NCBI RefSeq assembly: GCF_018474015.1
Contig: NZ_JAHCSG010000003.1
Span: 372,001 to 436,000, forward strand
DNA: 64,000 nucleotides
Source: Williamsia sp. CHRR-6
Lineage (GTDB): Bacteria; Actinomycetota; Actinomycetes; Mycobacteriales; Mycobacteriaceae
Reading direction: 5' to 3'
Below the pieces are notes generated by a model. That model was not told where the DNA came from. It saw nothing but the letters and a program-made list of their open reading frames with translations, and ran no database searches. Below are positions 1-10,476 of this stretch, in pieces; position 1 is the stretch's first letter, and the number at the start of each line of letters is the position of its first letter. The position numbers were made by a program, and so were the translations under genes.

Positions 1-405
1 TTCGACGCGATCGCGGCCACCCTGGCCCCAGGCAACGACTGGGCGTTGTCAGCATCGGCGCTGGTCCTGATGACCACCCGGGCCGACGCCGAGGACGAGA
101 ACGCACACACCTACGGGGCGGTCGACCTGGGTCTGGCCGCTGCACAGCTGATCCTGCAGGCCACTGCCCTGGGATACACCGCGCACCCGATGGCCGGCTT
201 CGAGTCGGGCCTGGCCGTGGAGACGTTCGAGATCCCGGCCGGACATCGTCCGCTGCTGGTGGTGTCGATCGGGTCGCTGGCCGATCCGGCCACCCTCAGC
301 CCGAAGATCCAGGCCCGTGACACCAAGGAACGCACCCGGCTGCCGCTGACCGAGGTCGCCTTCGGGGCTCACTGGGGACGTCCGACCCCGCTGCTGGAGC
401 CCTGA
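1..405 (+). CDS. Nitroreductase family protein, C-terminal part (5' end outside window)
   Basis: The reading frame is open from the first base and ends at 405, so only the C-terminal ~134 residues are present. The segment YGAVDLGLAAAQLILQA followed by a Gly-rich stretch ending in GHRPLLVVSIGS, and the closing FGAHWG, is the usual C-terminal half of FMN-dependent nitroreductases, which reduce nitro groups or quinones with NAD(P)H in the cytoplasm. The FMN-binding N-terminus cannot be seen, so the subfamily is open. The next gene on this strand is leuA, about 190 bp downstream and behind its own leader. Confidence 0.75.
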   Translation, partial: FDAIAATLAPGNDWALSASALVLMTTRADAEDENAHTYGAVDLGLAAAQLILQATALGYTAHPMAGFESGLAVETFEIPAGHRPLLVVSIGSLADPATLSPKIQARDTKERTRLPLTEVAFGAHWGRPTPLLEP

Positions 406-472
406 ACCATCGGCCCTGGCCTGCGGTCTGTGTCGACGAAACCATTTGGCCGGGTCACAGCGCGGGAGTATC

Positions 473-507
473 GTGACCGACGTGCGGCGTGACCTCCTTC
501 TCGGTTG

Positions 508-523
<16 letters not shown>
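473..523 (+). CDS. Candidate leucine leader peptide of leuA (attenuator peptide)
   Basis: A 16-codon frame begins with GTG at 473 and encodes MTDVRRDLLLGCRGGV. GGGAG at 464-468 gives a well-spaced ribosome binding site. Codons 8-10 are CTC CTT CTC, three consecutive leucines, which is the signature of ribosome-mediated attenuation. The frame lies 70 bp before leuA and is followed by a G+C-rich hairpin. Leader-peptide control of leuA has been proposed for other Actinobacteria. When leucyl-tRNA is scarce, ribosomes would stall at the Leu run and change the folding of the leader RNA. Expression is not proven. Confidence 0.6.
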
Positions 524-2407
<1,884 letters not shown>

Positions 2408-2417
2408 AGTCCGGGGC

Positions 2418-2534
2418 ATGGCCGAGGACTGGCGGGCGAAACGAGTACAGACACTGCGCGAGCTGAGCATGAGCGCCGATGCGGCCATGGTCGAAGAGGT
2501 CAAGTGGCGTCAGCCGTCGAACCCCGATGGCTAG
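2418..2534 (+). pseudogene. 5' remnant of a DUF1801 (YdhG-like) gene
   Basis: An ATG frame of 38 codons starts 10 bp after leuA and reads MAEDWRAKRV...VEEVKWRQPSNPDG before TAG. This matches the N-terminus of DUF1801 proteins, which normally run about 110 residues and continue with a VWSHDG-type segment. Here it stops after the PSNP-DG motif, and the stop overlaps the end of the convergent haloacid dehalogenase gene, so the C-terminal two-thirds are missing. It is probably a deletion remnant; a short expressed peptide cannot be ruled out. Confidence 0.6.
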
Positions 2535-3232
2535 ACCTGCGGCGTCGGCCCGTCGGTGAGGATGCGGGCCAGGTCGTCGAACGACGTCGCCTCGATGTCT
2601 GGGGTGGTGAAGCCGGCGGGGTAGACCGCGCCGTGTCGATTGATCCACGCGGTGCGCAGTCCCACGCGGCGCGCGCCTTCGAGATCCCATGGGTGCACCG
2701 CCACCATCAGCCCGTCGGCGGCGTCGATCCCTGCCCACCCCAGGCCGTGCCGATAGGCGACGGGCGAGGGCTTCCACGCCCCGGCGTCATCGACGGAGAG
2801 GTACTCCTCGACCACCGTTGCTGCCGCGGTGGATTCGAACAACGCGCGCGCCACCGCCGCCGACCCGTTGCTCAGCGTCACCACGCGCACCCCCGCATCG
2901 GCCAGCGCAACCAACCCGGACACCACGTCGGGATGCGGTTGCGCGCGCAGGAATCCACTCATGAGATCTGCTGCAGCAGTGGCGATCTCGTCGTCGGACA
3001 GACCCTCGGCGACCGCACGGATGCGGGCGGCGGCCACCTGCGCACCGAGGTCGGCGAATCGTGGACAGTCCCCCAGCACGGTCGCCGCGAACCCGTCGCG
3101 CAGTACCGCCAGATACCAGGGGTAGACGTCGGCCGCGTTGAGCCCAGCCGCCTCGAACGCCGGGGTCAGCGAATCCAGGTCCGACAACGTCTCGTTCACG
3201 TCGAGGAAGGCCACCAGCGGCCGATCGATCAC
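2531..3232 (-). CDS. HAD-family haloacid dehalogenase type II-like hydrolase
   Basis: The 233-residue protein begins with the HAD motif I as FLDVNETLSDL (nucleophile and general acid region), followed by an alpha-helical cap (FEAAGLNAADVYPWYLAVLRDGFAATVLGD), motif II VVTLSNGS, and a late segment WINRHG that matches type II L-2-haloacid dehalogenases. Such enzymes hydrolyse short 2-haloacids or, in housekeeping variants, small phosphoesters. The substrate cannot be told here; DVNET in place of the canonical DxYGT suggests it may not be a true dehalogenase. It overlaps the upstream rarD gene by 4 bp, so the two are translationally coupled. Confidence 0.85.
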   Translation of the reverse strand: MIDRPLVAFLDVNETLSDLDSLTPAFEAAGLNAADVYPWYLAVLRDGFAATVLGDCPRFADLGAQVAAARIRAVAEGLSDDEIATAAADLMSGFLRAQPHPDVVSGLVALADAGVRVVTLSNGSAAVARALFESTAAATVVEEYLSVDDAGAWKPSPVAYRHGLGWAGIDAADGLMVAVHPWDLEGARRVGLRTAWINRHGAVYPAGFTTPDIEATSFDDLARILTDGPTPQV

Positions 3233-4152
3233 GGTGCCACCACCTCCACGCTCGGCCGGGCCGATCGGCCCTCGCGCATGCGCGCCATGGCGTCAAAGGA
3301 GAACACCGCCAGCGCGCACCAGATGAGCCCGAACCCGATCCACCGTGACGCCGGCATGGACTCGCCGTTGACCGCCACACCCCACAGCAGTTGCAGCCCG
3401 GGCGTGAGGTACTGCAGCAGCCCCAGCGTGACCAGTGGAACCCGCTGTGCGGCAATGCCGAACAGCAGCAGCGGCACCGCGGTCACCGGCCCGGCCGCCA
3501 CCAGCAGCAAGGCAGGCCCGGTGCCGTGCGACAGCGCCGTGGAGGTCCCAGTCATCGCCAGCACCACCAGATAGACCACGGCGACCGGGGTTCCCACCAC
3601 ACCCTCGGCCGCCAACGAGGTGCGCGGATCGAGTCCGACGATCTTCTTCATCGCACCGTAGAAGGCGAACGACACCGCCAGCAGCAGCGAGATGACCGGT
3701 GGTCGTCCGTAATCCACGGTCAGCACCACCACCGCCACCACCGCCAACACCACTGCTGCGCTTTGCCATCGGTTGATCCGCTCGGCGAAGAACACCACGC
3801 CGAAGAGCACGCTGACCAACGGGTTGATGAAGTAGCCGAGGGCGGCCTCGACGACATGCTGGTGCACCACGGCGTAGACGTAGACACCCCAGTTGACCGA
3901 GATCGCCGCCGAGGACACCGCGACGATCAGCCAGGCGCGTCGATCGAGTTCAGCCAGCGTGCGCAGATGGCCGGTGGCGGCCAGCACGATCACCATCAGC
4001 AGGCACGTCCAGACGATCCGATGGGCGAGGATCTCCCCGGCACCCATATAGGTGAACATCTCGAAGAACGCCGGAAACAACCCCCACAGTCCGTATGCCC
4101 CCAGCCCGGCCATCAGTCCACCCCTGCTGCGCCGGCGCGAGTCATGGGTCAC
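3229..4152 (-). CDS. rarD: RarD-type EamA/DMT-superfamily transporter
   Basis: The protein has 307 residues and about ten hydrophobic segments in two EamA repeats. The N-terminal GLGAYGLWGLFPAFFEMF, followed by EILAHRIVWTCL, is characteristic of the RarD group of drug/metabolite transporters. RarD proteins are inner-membrane permeases whose substrates are mostly unknown. GTG 4152 is the most upstream start that keeps the conserved N-terminus. The downstream HAD gene overlaps by 4 bp, which suggests a two-gene unit. Confidence 0.88.
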   Translation of the reverse strand: MTHDSRRRSRGGLMAGLGAYGLWGLFPAFFEMFTYMGAGEILAHRIVWTCLLMVIVLAATGHLRTLAELDRRAWLIVAVSSAAISVNWGVYVYAVVHQHVVEAALGYFINPLVSVLFGVVFFAERINRWQSAAVVLAVVAVVVLTVDYGRPPVISLLLAVSFAFYGAMKKIVGLDPRTSLAAEGVVGTPVAVVYLVVLAMTGTSTALSHGTGPALLLVAAGPVTAVPLLLFGIAAQRVPLVTLGLLQYLTPGLQLLWGVAVNGESMPASRWIGFGLIWCALAVFSFDAMARMREGRSARPSVEVVAP

Positions 4153-4247
4153 CGGATGACTCTATCGCCGCGTCACCTCCCCTGGCCCCCGGTCGGTTCC
4201 CGCACTAACGTTCTCCGTCGAAGCCCGGAAAGGCCGGGCCCGGGTAG

Positions 4248-7013
4248 GTGACGCGCGCCCGGATGACTCGAGAGCAGCGATCGGACGAGGTGATGTCAGC
4301 AGAGGAGATCGGCGAACGGCTGGCCGCGATCTGCGACGAGCCCGAACCCGACGCCCGGGCCCTGGGCGAGCTGCGGCGTACGGCCGAATCGGAGCTAGGG
4401 GTCCACCACCCACTGACCTGGGAGGTGACCTGTCACCACGCCACCGCCGTGGCCCACGCGGGCAACGACGTCGAAGGCTTGGAGTCGTTGGACGTGGTGT
4501 TGGCACGTGCCCAGCGCGACGATCCGGCCGGCACCGCGGCCACCCGCGCACTGGAGTTCAAAGCGGCGCTGCTGTCGCACCTGGACCGCGACGACGAGGC
4601 GGCCGCGCTGTGGGAGCAGGTGGTGCGACAGTGGCGGATACACGACGGCGAACGCAGCGCGCGGGTCCTGACCGCACGTTTTCAGTTCTCGCGCACGTTG
4701 GCGTGGTCGGGTGAACTCGACCGAGCGCTGGGGGAGATAGGTGCGGTGCTCGCCGACAGCGACCACGTGTGGTCACCGTATGACCCCCCGGCGATCGACG
4801 TACTGACCCATCAGGCACGCCTGTTGCGCTCGCTGGACCGGCTCGAGCAGTCGATCGAGGTGTATCGGCGAATCCTGGCGCGGCGGCTGGTAGCCCAGGG
4901 TGCCGACCACCCACGCACCCTTCGGGTGCGCAAACACATCGCCATCATGATCAGGGACAAAGACGGTCCCGAGGAAGCACTGCGCATCCTCGAAGACCTG
5001 GCCGCAGACACTCTCGACGCACTGGGACCCACGCACAACGAGAGCTTCGACGTGGCCGAAGAGGTCGCCTACACCCTCAGCCTCAGTGGTGAGCACCGTC
5101 GGGCCGACACCGCCTACCGACACCTGGTCTCGGGCCGGACCCTGATCCCTGAGGGCCCCTATCTTGCGGTGGCCGTGCGTAGATGGACTGCGGCGATCAC
5201 TCGGGTACCCGACGACGGATCGGCGGGTGTCGATGTGGGCGGATCGTTCCAGTTGGCGCTTGAGGTGTCGAAGGAGCGGTTGGCCACCGATGTGGGTCAT
5301 CTCGATGCGATGTACCGCAGGTTCGCCGGATGGCTGGCCGCCCAGCACCGTCACGCCGACGCCGTGGCGGTGCTGCGTGAGGCCGAACCCATTGCTGGGC
5401 AATTGGGTTCGGCAACACTGCTCGACGTCCGACATCATCTCGCCCGCTCGCTGCGGTCGCTGGGACGGGTGGAGGAGAGCATCGAGGTGCTGCGCCACGC
5501 GCTGACCGAGGCCGCCGATCTGGATCCCGAGCGGCGACGCCCGGTCGAACACAGCCTGGCGATGACGTTGAGCGACATCGATCGTGGTGCCGAAGCCATC
5601 GAATTGTTCCGCCGCCGCGCGCCGGCCGGCGCGGAGGTGAGCATCGAGGATGCCGCCGACCTCGCCGTGATCTTCGTGCGCGATGAGCGCTACTCCGACG
5701 CCATCGCGGTACTCACCCCGCACGCGGCCACCGCCGTGGAGCACGGCCGGGTGGGCTTGCGGGTGTTGGGTAATCTGGCCTTGGCATTGTGCGGCAGCGG
5801 ATCTCACCAACGCGCGCTGGCCATGTGGGCCGAGTTGTCGGCAGCTGAACGTGAGCAGAACACATCCGACATCACCGACATCCACCGGACCCGCCACAAC
5901 ATGGCTCGCGAGTACGGGCACGTCGAGGACTTCACCAGGGCCATCAGCGAATTCGACCAGGTGATCGCCGAGCGGCGGGCAAGGGTGGGGCCGGAGTCGC
6001 CGGACACGCTCACCTCGATGTCCGCGCGGGCGTACGTGTTCGAGCAGATGGGCGATCTCGCCGAGGCGATCCGCAGCTATCGCGAGGTGTGGGAACTACG
6101 CCGACGGGTGTTGGGCGACAACCACCCCAGCACCGCCGATTCGGCACGCGACCTGGGCGACGTACTGGCGCGGGCCGGTGACACCGCCGGGCTCGAGGAG
6201 GTGACCGACGCCGCGCTGGCCGGGCTCGCCTCCGACGGTGACAGTCCCGCTGCGGCCGGGCGCAACGCCTACCTGCGCGGCGTGCTGCTCAAACGACGTG
6301 ACCGCACCGCAGACTCGCTGGTCGAATTCCGCAGGGCCACCGAACTGTTGGAGCAGAGCCTAGGCGCAGGTGCCCCGGCGACGATCACCGCGCGCAAGGC
6401 CGCCGCTGACGCAGTGTACGGGCTGGGACAGTACGCCGACGCGGTGCGGGCCTACCGAGTTGTGTTGCCGTTCTTGGAATCTGAGGACCGCCGACAGGAT
6501 CAGGTGAACGTGCTCGACAGGTTCAGCACCGCTCTGCAGAAGGCCGGAGCACACGCCGAGGCGATGGACGCGTTGCGCCACGCATATGACCTCGCGGTCG
6601 CCTGGGCGCCGGATGACCGCAACACTCTGCGGATCCGCTCGAACCTGGGGCGTCGCCTGGCTGCGCAGGGAGATCACGACGCAGCCGAGAGCATCTACCG
6701 CGCGCTGGCCACCGACCGGGAACGAGTGCTGGGTCCTGACGATCGACTCACCCTGGACACGCGCAGCGATGTGGCTGAGACGCTGCTGGCCCGCGGCGAT
6801 GCCCGGGGCGCGAAGGCACTGTTCGCAACGCTGGTCCCGCACATGGAACGGGTGTTGGGCCCCGACGACCGCGACACCGTGCGGGCCCGCGGCAAACACG
6901 CCGAGGCCGTCGAGCAGGCGAGCGCCACTGTGGCGCGCTACGTCTCGGCTGGGATCGCTACTGTCATCGCAGTGATCCTGGTGGCGATGGTCGTGGTGAA
7001 CACGTTCAGCTGA
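4248..7013 (+). CDS. Large TPR-repeat protein with C-terminal membrane anchor
   Basis: This 921-residue protein is almost entirely tetratricopeptide-type helical repeats. Several are of the kinesin-light-chain kind, with repeats of V/LG-P/D-xxP/R-xTL (for example near residues 580, 830 and 870). One hydrophobic helix at the very C-terminus (YVSAGIATVIAVILVAMVVV) could anchor it in the membrane with the repeats in the cytoplasm. No NTPase, kinase or protease motif was seen, so a scaffold role is an inference. GTG 4248 is the longest start; ATG 4263 or ATG 4293 (GAGG just upstream) are alternatives. The product is acidic and unusually long for a single actinobacterial TPR protein. It stands alone, not clearly in an operon. 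Confidence 0.8.
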   Translation: MTRARMTREQRSDEVMSAEEIGERLAAICDEPEPDARALGELRRTAESELGVHHPLTWEVTCHHATAVAHAGNDVEGLESLDVVLARAQRDDPAGTAATRALEFKAALLSHLDRDDEAAALWEQVVRQWRIHDGERSARVLTARFQFSRTLAWSGELDRALGEIGAVLADSDHVWSPYDPPAIDVLTHQARLLRSLDRLEQSIEVYRRILARRLVAQGADHPRTLRVRKHIAIMIRDKDGPEEALRILEDLAADTLDALGPTHNESFDVAEEVAYTLSLSGEHRRADTAYRHLVSGRTLIPEGPYLAVAVRRWTAAITRVPDDGSAGVDVGGSFQLALEVSKERLATDVGHLDAMYRRFAGWLAAQHRHADAVAVLREAEPIAGQLGSATLLDVRHHLARSLRSLGRVEESIEVLRHALTEAADLDPERRRPVEHSLAMTLSDIDRGAEAIELFRRRAPAGAEVSIEDAADLAVIFVRDERYSDAIAVLTPHAATAVEHGRVGLRVLGNLALALCGSGSHQRALAMWAELSAAEREQNTSDITDIHRTRHNMAREYGHVEDFTRAISEFDQVIAERRARVGPESPDTLTSMSARAYVFEQMGDLAEAIRSYREVWELRRRVLGDNHPSTADSARDLGDVLARAGDTAGLEEVTDAALAGLASDGDSPAAAGRNAYLRGVLLKRRDRTADSLVEFRRATELLEQSLGAGAPATITARKAAADAVYGLGQYADAVRAYRVVLPFLESEDRRQDQVNVLDRFSTALQKAGAHAEAMDALRHAYDLAVAWAPDDRNTLRIRSNLGRRLAAQGDHDAAESIYRALATDRERVLGPDDRLTLDTRSDVAETLLARGDARGAKALFATLVPHMERVLGPDDRDTVRARGKHAEAVEQASATVARYVSAGIATVIAVILVAMVVVNTFS

Positions 7014-7031
7014 CCGGTGTCGACCCGGATG

Positions 7032-7108
7032 CTGCTGAAAACTGCTGCCTCAGGATACTTCGAGGGACCATTCCCCTCCACAACCTGACCCCGCGCAGTT
7101 TTCAGCAG
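7032..7108. repeat. Perfect 14-bp inverted repeat around a 49-bp spacer
   Basis: CTGCTGAAAACTGC at 7032-7045 is repeated in inverted orientation as GCAGTTTTCAGCAG at 7095-7108. It lies between the TPR gene and murT. The spacer contains a smaller dyad (GAGGG ... CCCTC). The long loop is unlike a standard terminator; a tiny mobile repeat or a terminator with a structured loop are both possible. No obvious target-site duplication flanks it. Confidence 0.5.
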
Positions 7109-7214
7109 ACGGAGTTCACCTGCAGATCGTCGGTGCGGTGGTGGTGATCGGAGGCAGTCCGGCCGGAACCGTCGGTGCGGCGCGCCCGCGCCGGGTTATG
7201 GAAGACTCCACGCC

Positions 7215-8480
7215 ATGTCCGACGCCAGATCACTGCCGCTGCGCACCCGAGCTGCACTCGGCGCCGCCGCCCTCGCCCGCTGGGCTTCTCGCACCACCGG
7301 TCGTGGCAAAGGCTCCATGATCGGCGGGCTGATCGCCGCCAAGATCGACCCACAGATCATGGGACGGTTGGCCGCCGGCAAACGCACCGTGGTGATCACC
7401 GGCACCAACGGAAAGTCCACCACCACCAAGATGACCGCAGCCGCGTTGGCGAGCATCGGTGGCGAGGTGATCACCCAGGCCGACGGCGCCAACATGGACG
7501 CAGGCATCATCGCCACCCTCACGTTGGGGCAGCACGCACCGTTGGCGGCCATCGAGGTCGACGAGTTGCACGTACCGCACGTCAGCGACGCGATGAACCC
7601 TGAAGTGCTTGTGCTGCTGAACCTTTCCCGCGATCAGTTGGATCGGGTGGGCGAGATCAACATCATCGAGCGGCGGCTGCGCGAGGGCATCGCCCGGCAT
7701 CCGGCGATGACAGTGGTGGCCAACTGCGACGACGTGCTGGTCACCTCGGCCGCCTACGACGCACCGAATGTGGTGTGGGTGGCCGCCGGCGCCGGCTGGG
7801 CGAATGACTCGGTGAGCTGCCCCCGCTCCGGGGAACCGATCATCCGGGACTTCGACGGTGGATGGCGCAGCAGCGGAACCGATTTCGCCCGACCCCAGCC
7901 GCACTGGTGGTTCGACGACGTGTCCATCCACGGGCCGAACGGCTTCACCGCTCCGCTGACCCTGACCCTGCCCGGAAAAGCCAACCGCGGCAACGCCACC
8001 CAGGCAGTGGCCGCAGCGGTGGCACTCGGAGCCGATCCGGCCGCGGCGGTGCGCGCGGTGTCGGGGGTGGGCGAGGTGGCCGGACGCTACGGGGTGCGCA
8101 CCGTGGGACCCCACTCGGTCCGGTTGCTGCTGGCCAAGAATCCGGCCGGCTGGCAGGAGGCGCTGTCGATGATCGATCCCGATGCCGACGGTCTGGTGAT
8201 CGCGGTGAACGGTCAGGTGCCTGACGGCGAGGACCTGTCGTGGCTGTGGGACGTGCGGTTCGAGCACTTCGAGAACACCGTGGTCGTCGCCGCAGGCGAA
8301 CGCGCGGCCGATCTCGGGGTGCGGCTGCTCTACGCCGGCGCCGAGCACACCACTGTGCCCGATCCGCTGAAGGCGATCGCTGCCTGCCCGCCGGGTCGGG
8401 TGGATGTGTTGGCCAACTACACCGCTTTTCGTGATCTCGGGGTCGCGATCGATCGGATCGAGCGGGGTGCGCATGCCTGA
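7215..8480 (+). CDS. murT: Lipid II isoglutaminyl synthase subunit MurT
   Basis: MurT activates the D-Glu carboxylate of lipid II, and GatD supplies ammonia, giving D-isoglutamine in the peptidoglycan stem. The 421-residue protein has a Mur-ligase middle domain with the ATP loop TGTNGKST at residues 62-69, and a C-terminal DUF1727 domain including VIAVNGQVPDGEDLSWLWDV. The zinc-ribbon region of many MurT proteins is reduced: only the C of CPRSGE remains and the second pair has become WRSSG. gatD starts 8 bp before the murT stop, so the subunits are coupled. This matches the Rv3712-Rv3713 position in mycobacteria. Confidence 0.93.
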   Translation: MSDARSLPLRTRAALGAAALARWASRTTGRGKGSMIGGLIAAKIDPQIMGRLAAGKRTVVITGTNGKSTTTKMTAAALASIGGEVITQADGANMDAGIIATLTLGQHAPLAAIEVDELHVPHVSDAMNPEVLVLLNLSRDQLDRVGEINIIERRLREGIARHPAMTVVANCDDVLVTSAAYDAPNVVWVAAGAGWANDSVSCPRSGEPIIRDFDGGWRSSGTDFARPQPHWWFDDVSIHGPNGFTAPLTLTLPGKANRGNATQAVAAAVALGADPAAAVRAVSGVGEVAGRYGVRTVGPHSVRLLLAKNPAGWQEALSMIDPDADGLVIAVNGQVPDGEDLSWLWDVRFEHFENTVVVAAGERAADLGVRLLYAGAEHTTVPDPLKAIAACPPGRVDVLANYTAFRDLGVAIDRIERGAHA

Positions 8481-9189
8481 GTCGACTCTGCGGATCGGGC
8501 TGGTGCTGCCCGACGTGATGGGCACCTACGGTGACGGTGGGAACGCGTTGGTGTTGCGGCAGCGGGCCCGGATGCGCGGCATCAACGCCGAGATAATCTC
8601 GATCACCCTCGACGACCCGGTTCCGAACTCACTCGACGTCTACACCCTCGGCGGCGCCGAGGACTATGCGCAACGGCTGGCCACGCGACACCTCATGCGG
8701 TATCCGGGATTACAGGAGGCGGCCGGTCGAGGCGCGCCGGTGTTGGCCATCTGCGCCGCCATCCAGGTGTTGGGTCACTGGTACGAGACCTCGGCCGGTG
8801 AGCGGGTCGACGCCGTGGGCCTGCTGGACCTGACCACCTCCCCCCAGGCTGGACGTAGCATCGGCGAGCTGGTGAGCACACCGCTGCTGGCGGGGCTCAC
8901 CCAGACGCTGACCGGCTTCGAAAACCATCGGGGTGGAACGGTTCTGGGGTCCGGGTCGGTGCCGCTGGCGACCGTGAGACACGGTGACGGCAATCGAGTG
9001 GGCGACCGTATCGACGGCGCGGTGACCGGATCGGTGATCGGCACCTACCTGCACGGTCCGGCCCTGGCCCGCAACCCGGAGTTGGCCGACCTGCTGCTGC
9101 GCCAAGCACTGGGTGTCGACGAGCTGGCCCCCCTGGACCTGCCGGAGATCGACCAGCTGCGCCGCGAGCGGATCGCCGCGGCGCGCTGA
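8473..9189 (+). CDS. gatD: Lipid II isoglutaminyl synthase glutaminase subunit GatD
   Basis: The 238-residue class-I-type glutamine amidotransferase domain hydrolyses glutamine and feeds ammonia to MurT. The nucleophile is C94 in VLAICAAIQVLG, and the catalytic His is H194 in GTYLHGPALARNP. The Asp/Glu-rich end RRERIAAAR resembles other GatD or CobQ-like proteins. I set the start at ATG 8473, overlapping murT by 8 bp, because a longer in-frame extension reads back into murT coding sequence. The residue after the nucleophile is Ala rather than the more usual Gly. Confidence 0.93.
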   Translation: MPESTLRIGLVLPDVMGTYGDGGNALVLRQRARMRGINAEIISITLDDPVPNSLDVYTLGGAEDYAQRLATRHLMRYPGLQEAAGRGAPVLAICAAIQVLGHWYETSAGERVDAVGLLDLTTSPQAGRSIGELVSTPLLAGLTQTLTGFENHRGGTVLGSGSVPLATVRHGDGNRVGDRIDGAVTGSVIGTYLHGPALARNPELADLLLRQALGVDELAPLDLPEIDQLRRERIAAAR

Positions 9190-9280
9190 GCCCGCCAGCG
9201 CCAGACAGCAGTGGTAACGCCGCGTACCACCTGTGCGATGCTCCCTGTGACAGGTAGTTCACACGGGTAAGGGGCTGGAG

Positions 9281-9928
9281 ATGGGTGCATCACGACGGAT
9301 GACTTCGCTTGCGGGCGCGGCTGTGTTCGCGGTCGCATTGGTGTCGCTGACCGCGTGCGGCGGTGATGATTCCGCGAACGGCGGAAGAAGCACCACCACG
9401 GTCACCGCCACCGCAGAGGCACCCCGATCGCCGTCGATACCGGCACCGGTGCCCGCCGACAGACCCGGTGACGCCGACCCGACATCGGACGCTGCGGCGG
9501 CCGCCACTGTTCCCACCAGCCCGGCCCGGGGAACCGTCGACCCCAAGACATTCGCCAGCTATGAGCAGGGTGGCGCTGCGTACTACTTCTACTCGCCCAG
9601 CCTCAACGTCGGCTGCGGCATCTACGTCGACGGCTACGCGCCCGATGGTGTCGGATGCCAGGCCGTGACGTCGGTTCCAACGGCGCAGGGCCTGGTGTGC
9701 AAGAACGGCGGGGCCAGCGTGTACGGCATCAGCATCGCCAAGGGCCGGGCCAGCGCCGCCTGCTTCAACCAGGGCATCTACTTCGGCGCAGACAAGACGA
9801 AGGTGCTGCCCTACGGCCAGTCGATCGTGGTGGGAACACGCTCGTGCACCTCGACCACCATCGGGATGACCTGCTATGACGGCGCCGCCGGCTTCACCTT
9901 GGCACGCGACCGCAACGAAACCTATTGA
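9281..9928 (+). CDS. Putative lipoprotein with DUF6636-like domain
   Basis: Residues 1-26 form a lipoprotein signal: Arg-containing N-region, hydrophobic core, and the lipobox LTAC with C26 as the predicted acylated cysteine. A Thr/Ser/Pro/Ala-rich linker (about 27-85) leads to a C-terminal domain of about 120 residues with six cysteines and the pattern YYFYSPSLNVGCGI, typical of exported DUF6636-type proteins of mycolate actinobacteria with no known function. A second ATG at 9299 keeps a shorter signal and could be the true start. The 3' end overlaps the convergent kinase gene by 7 bp. Confidence 0.75.
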   Translation: MGASRRMTSLAGAAVFAVALVSLTACGGDDSANGGRSTTTVTATAEAPRSPSIPAPVPADRPGDADPTSDAAAAATVPTSPARGTVDPKTFASYEQGGAAYYFYSPSLNVGCGIYVDGYAPDGVGCQAVTSVPTAQGLVCKNGGASVYGISIAKGRASAACFNQGIYFGADKTKVLPYGQSIVVGTRSCTSTTIGMTCYDGAAGFTLARDRNETY

Positions 9929-10476
9929 GCCGTAGGCAGTTCGAGCACCTCACACCGTTCGCGGGTGCGGTCGATGGCAAACCAGCCGGCCTCGAAATCC
10001 TGCCAGCGGCGCAGATGGTCGCGTTCGGTTTCCCCGTCCCGCGCCACCGCCCGCTCCAACCGCTGCCCAGCGGTTCCACCGTCGATCCAGAGCGCGCGGT
10101 CGGCACGCCCGGCCATCGCCGACCGTGCGCTCGACACCCCCTCGATGACCAGCAGCGGCTCCCAGCGCAGCCACACCCTCGGTCCCCGTTCGGGGACACC
10201 GCCGCGCCAGACCATCGGGTGGTAGCGGTAGTCATGGCCGCGCTCAAACGATTTCAGGATCTCGGCCTCGAACTCCGGCCACCATCCGACCGGGTTGTCC
10301 CACGTGGCGAAATCGTCGGTGCGCACCAACACCGCCCCCACGCCACGCGCCCACACCGCTTCGGTCAGGCGATCGGCAAAGGTGGATTTGCCTGAGCCCG
10401 AGGGCCCGTCGATCACGACGATCCCGTTGCGCAACTCGGCGGCGATGCGCGTGGCCGCATCGTCGAGGTGGTTCAC
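9922..10476 (-). CDS. Uridine-kinase-like P-loop kinase
   Basis: This is a small P-loop NTPase (184 residues) with Walker [10 protein letters not shown] at residues 24-32, [11 protein letters not shown] as the probable substrate-binding segment, and VIEGVSSAR as the Walker B region. This arrangement is found in actinobacterial proteins annotated as uridine kinase or (d)CMP kinase-like. The phosphate acceptor is not determined. The start overlaps the stop of recR by 4 bp, so it is the last gene of the ybaB-recR unit. Confidence 0.82.
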   Translation of the reverse strand: MNHLDDAATRIAAELRNGIVVIDGPSGSGKSTFADRLTEAVWARGVGAVLVRTDDFATWDNPVGWWPEFEAEILKSFERGHDYRYHPMVWRGGVPERGPRVWLRWEPLLVIEGVSSARSAMAGRADRALWIDGGTAGQRLERAVARDGETERDHLRRWQDFEAGWFAIDRTRERCEVLELPTAQ

